A stretch of 64,000 nucleotides of DNA from Rhizophagus irregularis (taxonomy: Eukaryota; Glomeromycota; Glomeromycetes; Glomerales; Glomeraceae): contig NC_089429.1 of NCBI RefSeq assembly GCF_026210795.1, positions 5,022,001 to 5,086,000 on the forward strand, given 5' to 3'. The notes below the pieces were generated by a model. It ran no database searches, was not told the DNA's origin, and saw nothing but the letters and a program-made list of their open reading frames with translations. Below, one piece after another: positions 1 to 13,100 of the stretch. Made by a program: the position numbers and the translations under genes. The first letter of the stretch is position 1, and each line of letters begins with the position of its first letter.

Positions 1-1018
1 ATTTTACGTACATTCTATGCATATTTTCCATATACCTACCCGGATAATTTCCGAATGAAGACTGTGTTTCGTGTTTTATATTTTGTGTTGTGCATTTGTG
101 TTTTGTGTTTTACGTACAGAAATTGTATGAACAATATTCTGAAAATGTATGTAAAATGCACAAAAAATGTACGAGGAAAAATTCACACTATATGAAAATT
201 TTATCAATTTCAATAATTTTTGAAAACCACGATAATCATTATATAGCGATTTGATTAAAATTTCGCATAACATTTTTTTAATTGTATTTTATTTATAGCT
301 AAACGTAAAGAACAAAGTATGCTTCGCTTTATTCATAAAAATACGTAGAATATTAGATAAATATTCGAAATCCATATCAGGATATTTAGTATTAATAATC
401 CATACACGCATTCTTTTTTTTCCATTCATGTATGGAAATTACACATGTAGAAAACATTCACAATTCTAATGCATGTTATACCCAAGTTTACTTAATGGAT
501 TAAAGTCATTATTAATAAAGAAAGCTTCACTATAAATAAATTACCTTTAAATCATCACTCAACGTTTTGAGGCACAGCATAATGTAGATTTTTAATTTAT
601 TTAATAGTATTTATATAATAGTATAGAATAGTATAGAAACAATTCTTTAATTAGTACATTGGTAAAAGTTTCATAGTATTATGTTAAATATTATTGTATT
701 TTATTTATCTCTTTTAAAAAATCTTACACATAAATATAAAATAGCCTATTTTCCAAAATTTGATATTATAAAATAAAATTACTGATGAAAATAAGTATGT
801 CAAGTATAATAATAACATTTTATATCTAGCTTAATAATAACTAAATAACTGGTATAGTAGAAAAGCTTTGATTACATTCGTTACTAACATAGTTTTACAT
901 TAACAGAGTATATTTTAAGTATCTTTTAAGTTTGAAATTATCTAGAACATACTGGTAATGTTTTTCAAAACTTATACCTTCTTTTTTACATAACAAAAAT
1001 GTATAAACAAATAAAAGA
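1..1018. other. AT-rich intergenic stretch
   Basis: No convincing coding frame, RNA gene or repeat is seen. It lies downstream of the minus-strand kinase-Sel1 gene and probably contains its 3' untranslated region and polyadenylation site. Confidence 0.5.
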
Positions 1019-4000
1019 TTATTTTGTACATAAGATATAATTAAAAATATCACAATCTTTATATTTTAACAATTTACCTAATTCATCTACTTTGATTTCA
1101 TCTTTTTTAGTCCCAATTCCACGTTGATAACATGTTCTAAGATTATTTATTGAATCACGATGACCCTTTTCAGCTCCTTTTTTATATAATTCAAATGCTT
1201 TAACTTCATTTTTTTCAGTTCCAGTTCCTTTTTGATAACAACACCCAAGACTAAATATTGAATCACAATGACCTTTTTCAGCTGCTTCTTTATATGATTC
1301 AAATGCTTTGATTTCATTTTTTTCAGTTCCTAATCCATATTGATAACATGTACCAACTTGATATAATGCATCTGTATGACCAATTTCTGCTGCTCTTTTA
1401 TATAATTCAAATGCCTTACTTCCACTTCTTTCATCAGTTCCTATTTTATAATGATAGCACTCTCCAAGGCTAAACATTGAATTAATATTACCTTTATCAG
1501 CTGCTTTCTTATAAAATTCAAATGCTTTGGTTTCATCTTTTTCAGTCCCTATTCCATATCTATAACAATATCCAAGGCTATCCATTGAATCAATATGACC
1601 TTTTTCAGCTGCTTCTTCATATAGTTCAAATGCTTCAATTTCATTTTTTCCAATTCCTATTCCGTGTTGATAGTAATATCCAAGATTATTATTTGCAGCT
1701 ATATGACCTCCTTCAACTGCAGCCTTATAATGCCTAAATGCTTCTATTTGATCTTCCGAAATTCCTATTCCATATTGATAACATTTTCCAAGAGAATAAA
1801 ATGAAGCTAAATTACCTTTACCAGCTGCATTCTCGTATAATTTAAATGCTTTGATTTCATTTTTTTCCGTTCCTATTCCATACTGATAACAATATCCAAG
1901 ATTATATATTGAACTAATATGATTCTTTTCAGCTGCTACCTCATATAATTTAAATGCTTTAATTTCATTTTTTTCAGTTCCTATTCCTTTTTGATAGTAA
2001 TATCCAAGATTTATCTGTTGAATCAATATAACCTTTCTCAACTGCTTTTTTATGTAGTCTAAATGCTTTAATTTCATTTTTCTTAGTCCCTATTCCTTCT
2101 TGATAACAATAACCAAGATTATTTATTGAAATATTAGAACCCGCGTCAGATACTGCTTTGTATAATTTGAATGCTTCAATTTCATTTTTTTCAGTTCCTA
2201 TTCCATGTTGATAACAATATCCAAGCTTATCCATCGAATATAAATAATTTTTTTTAGCTGCTTTATTATATAATTCAAATGCTTCGATTTCATTCTTTTC
2301 AGCCCCTATTCCTTCTTGATAACATCTTGCAAGCATAATTATTGAAGGAATATGATCTCTGTCAGCTGCTTTTTTATATAATTTAAACGCTCTAATTTTA
2401 TTGTTTTCGGTTCCCATTCCACACTGATAACATCCCCCAAGGATAAATATTGCGTCAATATCATTATTTTCAGCTGCTTCTTCATATAATTCAAATGCTT
2501 TAATTTCATTTTTTATAGTTCCTATTCCCATTCTATAGCAATCTCCAAGATTTCTCATAGAACTAATATCACCTTTTTCAACTGCTTCTTTAAATAATCC
2601 AAATGCTTTGTATTCATTTTTTTCGGTTCCTATTCCTTCTTGGTAACAATATCCAAGATCATTTATTGAATTAATATGCCCTTTTTTAGTAGCTTCTTCA
2701 TATAATTCAAATGCTTTACTTTCGTCTTTTTTAGTTCCTATTCCTTCTTGATAGCAATGTCCAAGCCTATTTATTGCTACAATATCATATTCAGCTGCTT
2801 CTTTATATAACTCAAAAGCTTTAATTTCATTTTTATTAGTACCAATTTCATAGTTATAAAAAATTGCTAAAATAAGAACATTTTGTAAATTATCCTTATT
2901 GTCTGACAAATAATTGAATATTTCATTCTCATTTTTGCCTCTTGATATTATATGTTCTCTGATCGGCTGAGCATAAGATCCTTTCTCAATGATATCATAC
3001 AATTCATTTACAATAATTTCATTATCAACATTGGTTGCTGTTAACTCTTCGTCAATTTGCATTTCATTAATTTTATCACATTCTTCACTTTCTTCTAATT
3101 TAAATATAATGAATCGTTAATATTAACAGTATTAACAGGTTAATCATTATCGAACGTAATGTCGGTTTCAATAATACCTGCAGTATTCAAATTAATTGAT
3201 CTTAGGTTAGATAGCACTTGTTGCATAACTGGTCTATCATCTGGGTTATTTTGCCAACATTCTAAATCAATACGAAAAAAAGGAAAAACAGAATTAATAT
3301 TTATTTGTGTTAGTAAATTAAACCAGAATTACATAATATATTGACGAATTTACTTCTATAAATATCAACATAACCAACTGGTGTACCAGAAATTGGCATC
3401 TCTCTTTTTCCGTTCAGAATTTCCAACATTAATGATGGACTTTGATAGCTCTCACTATAAGACTCGAATGGTATTCTCCCAGATGATATCTCCCACAGGA
3501 GTACACCAACACTGTATACATCTGATTTCTTATTTGCTTTATAGTAACAGTCACTACTATCTGTTTGCTCATTAAAATATTGTGGATCAATATAAGGAAG
3601 CATTCCGATAACATTTTTTTTATTTGATGATACTTCTGCTATCTTACGTGAAAGTCCAAAATCTGACAATTTAATTGTATTTTGATGAACTAATATATTA
3701 TTGGAATGCTATTTATTAAATATAATTGGAAATATTATAAATTAATATTTTAATAGATAAGAAAGAATTCAAGTTCGCACATAATTTTACATGTATATTA
3801 AAATAAGCGTAATTTTTAAAAAAAAAATTTACTTACTAAGTCACGATGAATAATATCCTTTTTATGTATATAAGAGACTGCATTAGCAATTTGAATGGCA
3901 AATTGTAATTTAAAATTCCAATCTAATCCATAAAAATTATTTTTTAAATAATTCCTCAATGTACCGTTATCAGCATATTCAAGAACAAGTAAATAATCTG

Positions 4001-4469
4001 AAAATGCATCATCTTCATTATCTAAGTAAAATAAATTAATTAAATAATTTATCAAATCTTTGAATCTTAGGAAAAATAAAATTTAAATGTAAAATATCAC
4101 TTACGCATTCTTTTAGTGATATCAAAAAATTGAATAATATTTTTATGATGATTAACTTTACGTAATGATTTAATCTAAAAAGAAAAGAAATACATTTTAA
4201 TTATTAAATTATTAATCTGATAGCTAATCAACTCATTTTACCTCATTAACAATTTCTTTCATAACATCATAATTATCGTTTTTAAAAGATTTTAGAGCAA
4301 CAACAATATCTCGACATTCCCAAGTGGCACGATATACTATACTGAATCCTCCAGAACCTATATATTGAATATTTTGAAATTCATCATAATCGTTGTAACT
4401 AATATAACCTTCAGCAATGCCTTTTTCAATCCATCGAACATATTTATCAGTATTGGAATTGGTCGTCAT
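1019..4469 (-). CDS. TKL-type protein kinase fused to about 17 Sel1 repeats (six exons, one frameshift)
   Basis: Probable cytoplasmic signalling kinase with a long Sel1/TPR-like repeat tail that normally serves as a protein-binding scaffold. Exons inferred from phase and GT-AG sites are 4469-4242, 4174-4105, 4021-3837, 3708-3354, 3261-3178 and 3094-1019. The kinase part shows the glycine loop GSGGFSIVY, the VALK lysine, the catalytic HRDLHSNNIL, SDFG and a late CWQNNPDDRP motif, so catalytic residues look intact. The last exon encodes about 17 Sel1 repeats of about 36 residues (LGYCYQ-GIGTEKNE-AFELYKEAAEKGH pattern). One extra A in the run at 2010-2012 shifts the frame after repeat 8. Without that base the exons sum to an exact multiple of three (998 residues) and the repeat pattern continues. 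It is either a sequencing or assembly indel or a real disabling mutation. As read, the protein would stop at about 1974. Kinase-Sel1 fusions are characteristic of Rhizophagus-like fungi. Confidence 0.85.
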
Positions 4470-6761
4470 TTTCTTATTAATATTTTAGTAAGTTAAGTGA
4501 AGAAAGCATGAAATGTTTTACGTTAGACTAAAATAGTAGGAGATGATCATAAGTAATGTCACACAGTACTTGCGCCGATTAGGGGTCTAGGAGTTCTTTC
4601 GTTTTATAATAATACAGATCATGTGATGAAGGATGATCGAAAAAACAAATTGGAAATCCAATAAATACAGCTGCGTTACAGATAAACATACCGAAACCTC
4701 CCGAAACAGGACCCAGAAATAAATATACAGGGGTAGGGTACACAGATGCGTCGCCATCATAGTGGAATTAGACGGAGTAAAGTTTTGATTTGCGTACAAT
4801 TTAAGAAATTTTCATCCATAGTTAGGTCTTTTATATGTAAAAGATTAGTTTGCGTATTTTTGGGCTAATCTTATATATAATATTTAATATTAATTGAAAG
4901 AAATTTCTAAGGGTTTATAATGAAATTTGAAATTTTAGAAAAATATTATTGAAAAAATGATAAATTCTATTTTCTCACATTAGTATTTGATTTTATATAT
5001 AAATAATATAGAAGTCATAATAAAATAATTAATAACTTAATGTCTGAAATTTTATTTGCGTATTTTTACAGGATTTTCATGTCAATTATGCATACTACTC
5101 ATATAAAAAGTCTCTGCGTACAGCTCATAGTAAAAAAATTTTTCGCGACCTGACCCTTATATATATATTTCTGGGTCCTCCCGAAACCCTTTAGGTTATA
5201 CAGAAACTTAGTTTCGGAATTTGCATTTATTATATTTATTTTCCAAATCCCGAATTCAAAATCTAACCTGATAACTCCAAAAACTTTTATATACCAAATA
5301 TAACCGAAACCTATTATTCTCACTTAGTTTATTTTTATTAAAATGTTAATTAAAATTATAACAATAACATAAAATTATTATTAATAAATTATATTAATTA
5401 TGAATTAAAGACATAGTGCCCTTTGTCTATTTCGTCTTCTTGCTCAAAAAACTTTTCTGGACGTCCACCAGTGGTAAACTATCTGGCATTTTAAGTCTTA
5501 AAAAATAAGATAATTATCAAATATCGCTATTAAAAAAATAACTAATCGGGAATTGGGATTTATTTCAGGAATCAGAATTAATTTCAGAATATCGGATTTT
5601 CGAGATACCTGGAATTAGTTTCGGGTTTCGGAATTTGTTTAGGGTTTCGGGTTAGGTATATTTCAAAACCTGAATTCAGAAATCCTCTCAGAGGTTTCGG
5701 GCCTCATGATAACCAGACACATCATTTGGCTCTTTACGACCCTTTTGAGTTTTTTGCAAAATAATTTGATTATTAGACAAGTAATTCAGAAGTTAAGGCA
5801 TAGAACAAACCACCTATTATGGCTTATAATTATGTATAATCTTTCTTCTTTCTTTAGTTTATTATAAGATAAAAGAAGAGTAAAAAAAAAAATTGCAGCA
5901 AAGGAAGCAGATATATCTAAGGTTGGTTTAATACACTTTTAATGAACAGTTTGGCTTATTATACATATTGATTAATTTTTAAAGGGAGATACCATAAAAA
6001 AATTCTTCTTTAGTATAATACTATTTAAAAAAAAAATAATTGAAAATTAATATTTTCAAAGCAACTTTTTAATAGTATTTTCTCTTTCAGGAACAGGTTT
6101 ACTAGTTTTATTTCATCAATGTTTGAGAGTAATAAATAATTTTCTTTGGAATAGAATATATTGTAAGGTTCGAAGAAGAATTTTGTTGGTAAGAAATCTT
6201 ATATAGATCTTAATAATAGTGATATAGTGTTCTTTTTCTTATATATATATATATTAAACATTTTGTATTATTTAAATGATAAAGTTGTACTTTAATTACT
6301 TTCTAATTTTGAAATTTTAACCGCCGGTTTTAAATAGATGGTACATATTAAAGTCCCTAATTTTATTCAAAATTTCAATTTTATATAAAATTTTAGAAAC
6401 AGATACATCTTATTAATTTGAAAAGTTTGAATAATATTTATGCATCAAAAAAAAAATGTATAGATAATGATCAATAACAATAAAAATAAGTATGCTTAAT
6501 ATTTTAATATGTAGGATATTTCAAAAAAAAACAAAAACTAATCTTGCAATGGTACTTGTACACTAGTCGAAATAGGACAAAGTGTCCGAGTAAATCAACG
6601 CGCAATCCAAGCAAATCAACGTGCCACGCAAAGAATACAAGCATTGTATGTCTTTTTTGACTATAATACTTTTATCAAATAAAATTAAAAAAAAAAATTA
6701 GTATATATAAACTTTGGTTTGTTTAATTACTAATAATACAAATAATTTTGATATACAGTAC
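4470..6761. other. Intergenic region with inverted arms and possible stray exons
   Basis: Mostly AT-rich. A segment around 4708-4727 is nearly repeated in inverted orientation at 5162-5179 (ATTTCTGGGTCCT core). The motif CCCGAAAC or its complement recurs between 4690 and 5710, suggesting an old inverted-repeat element. Short splice-bounded open stretches occur at 5899-5921, 6091-6188 and about 6520-6650, but their phases do not join, so no gene is called. Confidence 0.4.
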
Positions 6762-6969
6762 CTCATTAACAATTACTTTTATATTATCGTTATTTTAATG
6801 CAACAACAGTATCTGAACTCTCCCAAGTAGCTCGATAAACTTTACCAAAACCTCCAGTACCTATACAATTTATATTTTGAAATTCATTATAATCATGATA
6901 ATTAATATAACCTTTAGCAATTCTATCCTCGATCCATTGTGCCCATTCATCTATATTAGCATTTTCCAT
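6762..6969 (-). pseudogene. Relic of a kinase first exon
   Basis: Reads from an ATG at 6969 as a close paralogue of exon 1 of the kinase-Sel1 gene: a tryptophan-containing N-terminus, IAKGYINYHDYNEFQNI, the glycine loop GTGGFGKVYRATWE and VVALK. Immediately after the ATP-binding lysine the frame hits TAA because of a small indel; the following residues (KVIVNE) and a GT donor continue in another frame. No later kinase exons were recognised downstream. It is a broken duplicate of an exon whose intact relative lies 2.3 kb away on the same strand. Confidence 0.7.
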
Positions 6970-9505
6970 TTTTTCTATAAGAATTATTTATTTTTTTTAA
7001 AAAAAAGTCCAAACAAATAAATACTAATTTATGCATGACCTGTATTAATTTTCGCTCCTACTTCCTTTGATTCTGGCTGGATTGATCAGATTGATCAACA
7101 TCTGGAATTTTTTTGATTTGTAATCATCTGCAATCATCCGGGCCCATGTCTTCTGCCGTCATTATATGGAATTCGAGCTAATGTTTCGTTGATCTTCTAG
7201 ATCTTCAAAATTTCTTTCGTTCCACGTCGGATCCAATGGGAACCTGGAGCGAAAATTAGTACACTAATTATGATTTGTTTAACAGTAATTAAGTTTCACT
7301 ACATGATTATCCAATGTGATATTGATCAGATGATCAAAAAATTTTTCAACTCAAACTCGAAAAAAAATAGTAGTAAATACCACTTCAAACCCGTCGTCTA
7401 TATTTAAAACCCATCTAACTTTGAAGTTAGAATAACCTGACAATTTCGCAGATATAGAAGTAGTTACTTAATAACGGTTTAATGCTTTTTGACAGATATA
7501 TAGGTGTATAATATTGTTATAAAGCTGTGTTTATTTTGATATTAAATTTTGAATATTTTACAAGATAATTTTAAAGTTATTGACAAATTTTTCATACCCA
7601 TAGCATAATATGGCTTGTCTCTTATTAGTATATGAAGATTGTATATAGTGTTTAATAAATTTTACTAAATCATGTTTAATAAATAAAACTCACTCTTTAT
7701 AAATGTCGATATATCGTAAGATAAAAAAAATATTAAAAATATCGTGATCATCATGTGATTCCAAAAATCCGCGGATATGTACACGTCAATATGATCTACA
7801 GTACATACAGTATAAAAAAAAAATAAAGTTATTGGAAGTGATGATAGCAATGACGTTAAACTATGATCTTAATTTTATTGGAGAAATTAGCAGATCATGT
7901 GATGATCCACAAATCATGTGTCAGGGATGAATTTGTTTGTACTATGGGGGAACGATAACGTAGAACTGGGATGATTCGGGAAATTACATTATGGGTGAAC
8001 GAACCAGTCGAACCATCTAAGCGGAGTAGTCCGGAATAACTTTACATCAATTAGAAAATTAATTTTTATAATTTTAGAAATTTTTGTTACCATGCGTTTT
8101 AGAAATTATTTAATAGGAAACTTTTAATTTTATTGGTTCTTTAATTTATTAAATTAATATTGAAAGTATTTCGTTTTTAATTCTTTTAGAAATTTTTTTC
8201 TTTCTTGAATTTTTTATTTTATTTCGTCTTTTGAACTTGGGAAATATGTATTTTATCTACTAATAATAAACTTTATTCTTCACACCACCTGTGAGGCAAC
8301 GATTAACAAATCATACGGTATTAATAGAAAACTTCTGACGATCGATCATTTTAAGTAAAATGATTATGAACTTATAATATATTTCAAAAATATTGAATAT
8401 AATTGGGATGAAGTCATACACTCATACAGCCAGTCAAAACGGTCGGCCAAACTTAATCGATTATTGACCGACCGATGACCGATCGACCATTGCCATCCCT
8501 AATAATGATTACCCGAAATCGCCATCCCAAAAATCAAGTAACACAAATAATTTTTTTTTTTTGAAAAGCTTATGGACTTAAAACATGATCTTCGATAATT
8601 GTCAACACTCGTGAGTAAAAAAGAAAGGATTTTCGTTCCAAAGATCTCGTCATCGTGGATCTTCACAAAATAATGCTTTATTATTACATGTAAATTTATC
8701 TACATACATGTCTCAAAATAATAGAAATCCAACAACAACAAAATACACCTTCACGTGAATCATACGTTCTTAAAAGATGAAATGCTCTTTTATCACGAAT
8801 CAATAGGTTATTTACAGGATAAAGAAAATAAAGATTTTTAATTATATTTATGTTAAATAATTCAAAATTATTTATAAAAATGAATATTTAAAGATTACAT
8901 TACAATTTATAACAGTTAATGATAAATGCCTTTCATCAACTTTATCTTAAATAACATTTGATGAATATGATTTTGAATACGAAGAATGTTCTTTATAATA
9001 AAATCGGTAGGAAATTTTTTTACTAAAAAAAATTAATTTATTTAGACATATAATCGATAATTATTAAATCTAATGAATTATTGGAATTTTTTAGAGGATG
9101 CGAAGGAATTCTTAATAAGAGTTGATAATAAGATATGGAAAATTTCGATATTATAAAAATGGAACATCATACATTATATGAGAGATTGTTTATGATACAT
9201 TGTATTACCATAAAGGTTTAGAATAGTTGGATTTGTTTGTAAGAAATTGCTAAATTAGGTGAGAAATCAAAAAAAATAGGAATTTATAATACTTATTATT
9301 GTACGTTGCAACGTTGCAAATCAATAAACTGTGGCGGGGCGTTAAATTTCACAATAGAAATGATCATCACAATTATTATACAATTTTGTGTAAATAAAAA
9401 CACATAAAAAGGAAAGTCCACCAGAAAACTCTTTTTATCCCTTTTACTTCCTTTTTAGAAGAAAAAAAAAATTTTTTTTTCCACAATTTTGTTTTCTTTA
9501 AAAAC
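6970..9505. other. Gene-poor region
   Basis: No supported gene. It contains the inverted-repeat element at 7041-7263 (listed separately) and a GACCGACCGATGACCGATCG-like motif cluster near 8430-8490. The last 100 bp before 9506 are pyrimidine and homopolymer rich, as expected of a fungal promoter or leader. Confidence 0.45.
7041..7263. mobile_element. Small inverted-repeat element (MITE-like, 223 bp)
   Basis: The left end TGTATTAATTTTCGCTCC (7041-7058) and the complement of the right end (7246-7263) match at 17 of 18 positions. There is no coding capacity inside. Both ends carry TA two bases in, compatible with a TA-targeting element, but no longer target duplication is evident. Superfamily unassigned. 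Confidence 0.6.
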
Positions 9506-11407
9506 ATGGCAAGTTCAAAAGTATTAGATGGAGATTTACCTGAAATAACAAGTTTTATTTTACGTAATTTAAGAAATGATATTAAATCACTTCATTCATG
9601 TATATTGGTTAATCGATTTTGGTGTCGTATTGCAATACCATTATTATGGGAAAACCCTTTTTCTATTAATCTCAATAAAACAAATTCACATTTTCTTGAT
9701 ATTTATCTTTCATCATTTCATGACGATAACAATGTATTAGAAGAACTTGAAATTAATAGAATTAATAACACAAGATTATCATCATTTAATTATCCAAGTT
9801 ATATTAGAACGGTTGATACTCATAAAATAGAAATGACTATTAGAGAATGGATTTTAAATTTCACTACATTGGCGAATGAAACCGATGAAACCGATGAAAC
9901 AAATGAAACCAACGAAACAAATGAAATAAATGAAACGGTTGATAATAATTCAATTCAAACATCACAACAATCTATTATACCACGACCGTTAACGATATCA
10001 CCGGAATTGGCCATCTCAATTTCTACTTTAGCAGAGAGCGCACAATCTTTAGTACATGCAGCTTTATCAGCTATATTTAATTTAAATAAACCTGATTCGC
10101 CAAAAGTTAAGAATGCAATTCAACGGATTTATACAGAAATATTTAAATTATTTATTGAAAGTGGAGCAACATTAAGTACATTTCATCTTAATATTGATAA
10201 TTTAAATAGTGCAATATTTAATGATATTTACAAATTATTCTTAAATAATCCACAATTTATTTCTGATATTAAAAATTTTACATTTGGATTTAGAAGTACT
10301 TTACATATTGAATCATTAATTCAAAATTATCAATCAAAAATTAAACCTTTATTATTCACTTTATCATCATATTGTAATACCATTAAAAATATTAATTTGG
10401 AATTTTCTTTAAATAATCATCCACCATTCGCAAATGATATCGCTACAATTATTAATATACAAAAACAACTTTCTTCTTTAATTTGTTCGGATGATTTATC
10501 AAGTTCAATTTATCCTTTATTATCTTTTAATAATAATTCTTCAAATACTTTAACATCAATTAAATTTAGAAAATGTCATTTTAATAATACAATTCAATTT
10601 GATGGAATTAAAAATCTTAATAATCTTGATTCAATACAATTTATTAGTTGTAAAGGTTTAAGATATAATCTTATTAAACCTTTAATAGAAAATCCTTTTC
10701 CTTTAAAAATTAAAACTTTAGCAATTATGGGTTGTGAAATTGATAATGATGATTTTGATAATACATTTTTTGATCCTTTATTTAAAAAAATTGGTAATTT
10801 TTTAGAAAATTTATTTATAAGTTTTCATAAAAATTATTCAAAAAAATTATTAGAAACTTTATTAAATAATTGTTCTAATATAAAATTCCTTTATTTAACT
10901 GATATTTCTTATAGTAATATAAATCATTTATTACAATTAATTCCTTTTTTAAATAATACTCTTAAATATCTTACTATTAATGTTAAATTCGTTAATTGGT
11001 ATGATAATGAATTTAATGATAATTATCAAAGATCTTTAAAAATTAGTTCTAAAATATTAAAAACTTTAGGAAAAGAATTACCTTTAGATTTAAAATATTT
11101 AAACCTTTCTTTTATACTTATAGATTCTAATGATTTAAATCTTTTTTTTCAAAATTCAAATCATGTAAAATTTGAAAAATTTTTATTAAGAACAAGAAAT
11201 AATGATGTTGATCCTATTTTAAATGTTTTACAAGATTTTATTAAAAATAATGATAATTTAAAATATATAGCTTATGAAAAAGGTAGTATTAATTCAATTG
11301 ATGATGAAATTTGTTATAAGGGTTTAGAAGATAGAATTAGAGAATGTGGATCTTCTGTTAAAGTTGAAAAATATAATGATATTCGTATAGATACGAATTA
11401 TATTTAG
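9506..11407 (+). CDS. F-box-like protein with leucine-rich C-terminal region
   Basis: Single-exon protein of 633 residues. The first 55 residues (DLPEITSFILRNLRNDIKSLHSCILVNRFWCRIAIPLLWENPF) follow the F-box-like pattern common in Glomeromycotina: hydrophobic helix, LVNRxWC, IPLLWxNPF. Such proteins usually link substrates to SCF ubiquitin ligases. The rest is asparagine- and leucine-rich with irregular LRR-like periodicity (for example NLNNLDSIQFISCKGL), so a degenerate LRR substrate-binding region is likely but not proved. Residues about 124-141 are a low-complexity E-T-N/D run encoded by a hexanucleotide-like minisatellite. The ATG follows a long poly-A/T leader. There is no intron and no sign of damage. 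Confidence 0.8.
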   Translation: MASSKVLDGDLPEITSFILRNLRNDIKSLHSCILVNRFWCRIAIPLLWENPFSINLNKTNSHFLDIYLSSFHDDNNVLEELEINRINNTRLSSFNYPSYIRTVDTHKIEMTIREWILNFTTLANETDETDETNETNETNEINETVDNNSIQTSQQSIIPRPLTISPELAISISTLAESAQSLVHAALSAIFNLNKPDSPKVKNAIQRIYTEIFKLFIESGATLSTFHLNIDNLNSAIFNDIYKLFLNNPQFISDIKNFTFGFRSTLHIESLIQNYQSKIKPLLFTLSSYCNTIKNINLEFSLNNHPPFANDIATIINIQKQLSSLICSDDLSSSIYPLLSFNNNSSNTLTSIKFRKCHFNNTIQFDGIKNLNNLDSIQFISCKGLRYNLIKPLIENPFPLKIKTLAIMGCEIDNDDFDNTFFDPLFKKIGNFLENLFISFHKNYSKKLLETLLNNCSNIKFLYLTDISYSNINHLLQLIPFLNNTLKYLTINVKFVNWYDNEFNDNYQRSLKISSKILKTLGKELPLDLKYLNLSFILIDSNDLNLFFQNSNHVKFEKFLLRTRNNDVDPILNVLQDFIKNNDNLKYIAYEKGSINSIDDEICYKGLEDRIRECGSSVKVEKYNDIRIDTNYI

Positions 11408-11575
11408 GGGTAGGTAGGATGGGATAGGCGGGATAGGGCGTGATAAGAAAGGAAGTTTTTAGGATCATAGGCCGATAGGGTAGGTAGGGTAAGGGCCGAT
11501 AGAGTAAGGATGGGATAGGAGATTTTTAGGATAGGCCGATAGGGTAAGATAGGGCCGATAGGGTAGGAAGGAGTT
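11406..11575 (+). repeat. G-rich degenerate tandem repeat just after the F-box gene
   Basis: Purine-rich strand with repeated GGGATAGG and GGCCGATAGGGTA units starting at the stop codon. It has several GGG runs close together and is strikingly G-rich against the AT-rich background. It may fall in the 3' untranslated region. Confidence 0.7.
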
Positions 11576-11849
11576 TTTATTTTATTTTATTTTTTTTTTG
11601 TACAAAATTGTATCAACTAAATTATATCAACGAAATTATTAATTCAACTTTTTATATCTACGAAATTACAAAATTAATAAAGATTTATTAAAAAAAAAAT
11701 TATGATCGTATCATCTTTAATTTCTGCATTAGCTGGTAAATGTGTAACGAAAGATGACATGTATTTACGCGTTAATCTAGTTCGGCAAACCGAACCTTCG
11801 CTTTATCTATTCCATTGTCTGATGCTACTTTACAACACCTAATTGCCTC

Positions 11850-13100
11850 CTCAATATTTACTTTGGCTCCGATTCCAAAATAAAATAATAACAATCTCCT
11901 AAATTATTATGCGCCATCGCATCCCCATTTTTGGCCGATTTTAAATACCATTGCTTTCTCATAATCTTGTTGCGTTCCTATTCCATTAGAATAATAAAAT
12001 CCTACAACACACTGTCCTTTGGAATATCCTCCAATAGCTGATTTCATAAATAATTCAAATGCTTTCTTACCATCTTCATTTTTTCCTATTCCATTTGTAT
12101 AACAAATACTGACTCGTAACGTATCCATTATTAGCTGATATTAAAGATGATCTAAATTCACTTTCTATCTCATTTTCATTTTGTGCGGAGAGACATTCGA
12201 ATTCTATAAACCATCTTAACGCTTCATCACCTTTTTAATCGTCCCTACATCATAATAACATGATGTTATCTTTAATTGTGCATCGTGATCCAGTGATGGT
12301 AAAAAGATGAAACACAGCTCGTTAGAATCGTCTTACTGAGACGAATCAAATGGTGGTAAATTCGCACTCCTAAGCACGATAGATGACGAGACATTGAATA
12401 AAATATTACAATCCGGCATTTTTCATTTACGTTGTCACCACCGTCTGCCACCCGGTGCGACAAATAATTCACGTCTATATTGTTACCTTCATCATAACTG
12501 ATAACACAGCCCTAATTTGTATCACCTTTCTCGACACGTTTCAATAAATTTCCAAACCTTTTTGATAATCTAAAATCTTTATATTTTTCTCCATAATTCT
12601 CTTTAACTTTCACGCATTCTTTCATTCTTATACTAACTCCTTCACCATAAACATTCAAAACATTTTTTAATATTCTTGATAAAATTATTTTTTGATATCA
12701 AATTATTTAAATTTTTTTTCAAAATTATTTTTCGAATTTTTCAAATTTTCGAATTTCTTCGTTGGTTCGATCGATTGATTTTCGTTCATATATTCATGAT
12801 AATTGATTTTATCGTTTCTCCTTTTATCTAAAATAATGATAATAAATATTTTCTAAAATTTTTTAAAATTTTAAATTCATAATCAAAAATATTTTTAAAA
12901 ATGATTTAATTGATTCAAAATCGAAATCAAATTCAACAAATTTTTCTTCACTTTTATTATTAATAATTAATAAATAATTTTCTAAAGCTTTATCCTATTA
13001 AACTATTAAACCAAGATTTATTTTCTTAATAATTCAAGAATGAAAATTTCTGAATCATTATCGATAATAATAATCTTTTATCAATTCATTTAAATTATTT
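11850..13100 (-). pseudogene. Decayed Sel1-repeat gene
   Basis: Sel1 signatures are readable on the minus strand: CYTNGIGKNEDGKKAFELFMKSA and GFYYSNGIGTQQDYEKA between 12128 and 11940, then NLGDCYYF and GIGAKVNIEEAIRCCK in another frame near 11820-11920. Upstream, ALRWFIEFE (about 12210) and KDFRLSKRFGNLLKRVEKGD (about 12530-12600) resemble linker segments of kinase-Sel1 proteins, separated by stops and frame changes. The segment of about 220 bp at 12255-12480 fits neither side and may be an insertion. No intact kinase domain was found. Confidence 0.6.

Noticed and set aside
4690-5710. Recurrent CCCGAAAC motifs as possible transposon ends
   Set aside because: Spacing and orientation are inconsistent and no target duplication is seen; mentioned only in the intergenic note.
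5899-6650. Three splice-bounded open stretches as one plus-strand gene
   Set aside because: Exon phases do not join in an open frame and no family is recognisable.
8420-8500. Cluster of GACCGACCGATGACCGATCG-like motifs as an element end
   Set aside because: No matching inverted end was found within several kilobases.
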